A stretch of DNA of 13,298 nucleotides, taken from contig CALVYX010000090.1 in the NCBI GenBank assembly GCA_944372315.1, forward strand, positions 1 through 13,298, read 5' to 3'. The notes under the pieces are model-generated. The model saw only the letters and a list, made by a program, of their open reading frames with translations, was not told the origin of the DNA and did no database searches. Position 1 is the first letter of the stretch; the number at the start of each line of letters is the position of its first letter. Made by a program: the position numbers and the translations under genes. Shown piece by piece: positions 13,201-13,298 of this stretch. This stretch comes from an uncultured Bacilli bacterium (GTDB lineage Bacteria; Bacillota_I; Bacilli_A; RF39; UBA660).

Positions 13201-13298
13201 TATTATTTTTATATAAATATTTAGATGCGATACTAGTAAATAATACTAAATATGAAATTGAAATTAGCATTCCAGCAAAGACATCACTAGCATAGTGG
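13184..13298 (-). CDS. PAP2-family phosphatase, C-terminal end only
   Basis: The last 37 codons and stop are visible; the rest lies beyond the right edge. The first visible residues, HYASDVFAG, are the third signature motif of type 2 phosphatidic acid phosphatases (HxxxDxxAG after an Arg). The His stabilises the attack of the catalytic histidine and the Asp completes the relay. A hydrophobic helix (MLISISYLVLFTSIA) and a short basic tail, [12 protein letters not shown], follow, as expected for the final membrane span. Such enzymes dephosphorylate phosphatidic acid, phosphatidylglycerophosphate or undecaprenyl diphosphate at the membrane; the substrate cannot be fixed from this end. It converges with the AAA+ gene, overlapping it by 8 bases within the terminator hairpin. 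Confidence 0.8.
   Translation of the reverse strand, partial: HYASDVFAGMLISISYLVLFTSIASKYLYKNNKKSSK

Noticed and set aside
1..13298. Reassigned TGA codon, as in mycoplasmas
   Set aside because: TGA serves as a stop (DUF6020 gene at 327-325, 59-codon gene at 11237-11239) and conserved Trp codons are TGG, so the code is standard.
1..13298. CRISPR array, insertion sequence, prophage or tRNA
   Set aside because: No regularly spaced repeats, transposase or integrase motifs, terminal repeats or cloverleaf sequences were seen on reading both strands.

Overview
The window is strongly AT-rich and reads as chromosome of a low-GC member of the Bacillota, most likely one of the small-genome gut Bacilli/Erysipelotrichia-like lineages. 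Grounds: dense short genes, near-consensus Shine-Dalgarno sites (GGAGG), sigma-A-type promoters, and families typical of fermentative anaerobes (formate-tetrahydrofolate ligase, desulfoferrodoxin, DUF421/YetF, DUF6020, a 2,4-diaminopentanoate-dehydrogenase-like enzyme). TGA is used as a stop and Trp is TGG, so the code is standard. The exact taxon cannot be read from the sequence. No rRNA, tRNA, CRISPR array, insertion sequence or phage gene was seen.

Layout. The minus strand from 1 to 2515 holds a truncated membrane-anchored protein, a DUF6020 polytopic protein and a desulfoferrodoxin, each with its own promoter. At 2712-2813 lies a 33-codon single-helix membrane peptide on the plus strand. 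It converges with a minus-strand CDP-alcohol phosphatidyltransferase (2810-3556), whose 3' untranslated RNA would be antisense to the peptide gene. A divergent promoter region then leads to an NAD(P)-dependent amine-dehydrogenase-like enzyme (3689-4765), which ends in a strong bidirectional terminator. The minus-strand block 8606 to 4787 looks like one operon, fhs - yetF-like - GT-C-like membrane protein. A plus-strand DUF308 membrane protein (8712-9254) is divergent from fhs.

The most interesting part is 9296-13200, a plus-strand, apparently self-contained four-gene operon with its own extended -10 promoter and terminal hairpin. In order it encodes a 577-residue protein with an N-terminal coiled coil, a helical-repeat body and a C-terminal two-helix membrane hairpin; a 59-residue peptide with a distinctive C-terminal LPEWDLTPPYEIIRR motif; a 147-residue all-helical protein; and a Ycf46-type AAA+ ATPase with a degenerate N-terminal ATPase-like domain and a complete active AAA module. 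The stop/start overlaps indicate translational coupling. I infer a membrane-associated AAA+ machine with a scaffold, a small adaptor or substrate peptide and a helical partner. I do not recognise it as a named system.

The window ends with the 3' end of a minus-strand PAP2-family phosphatase (13184-13298). Its stop lies inside the same hairpin that terminates the AAA operon. Promoters were judged by eye against the sigma-A consensus. Family assignments come from recognised motifs, not from database searches.
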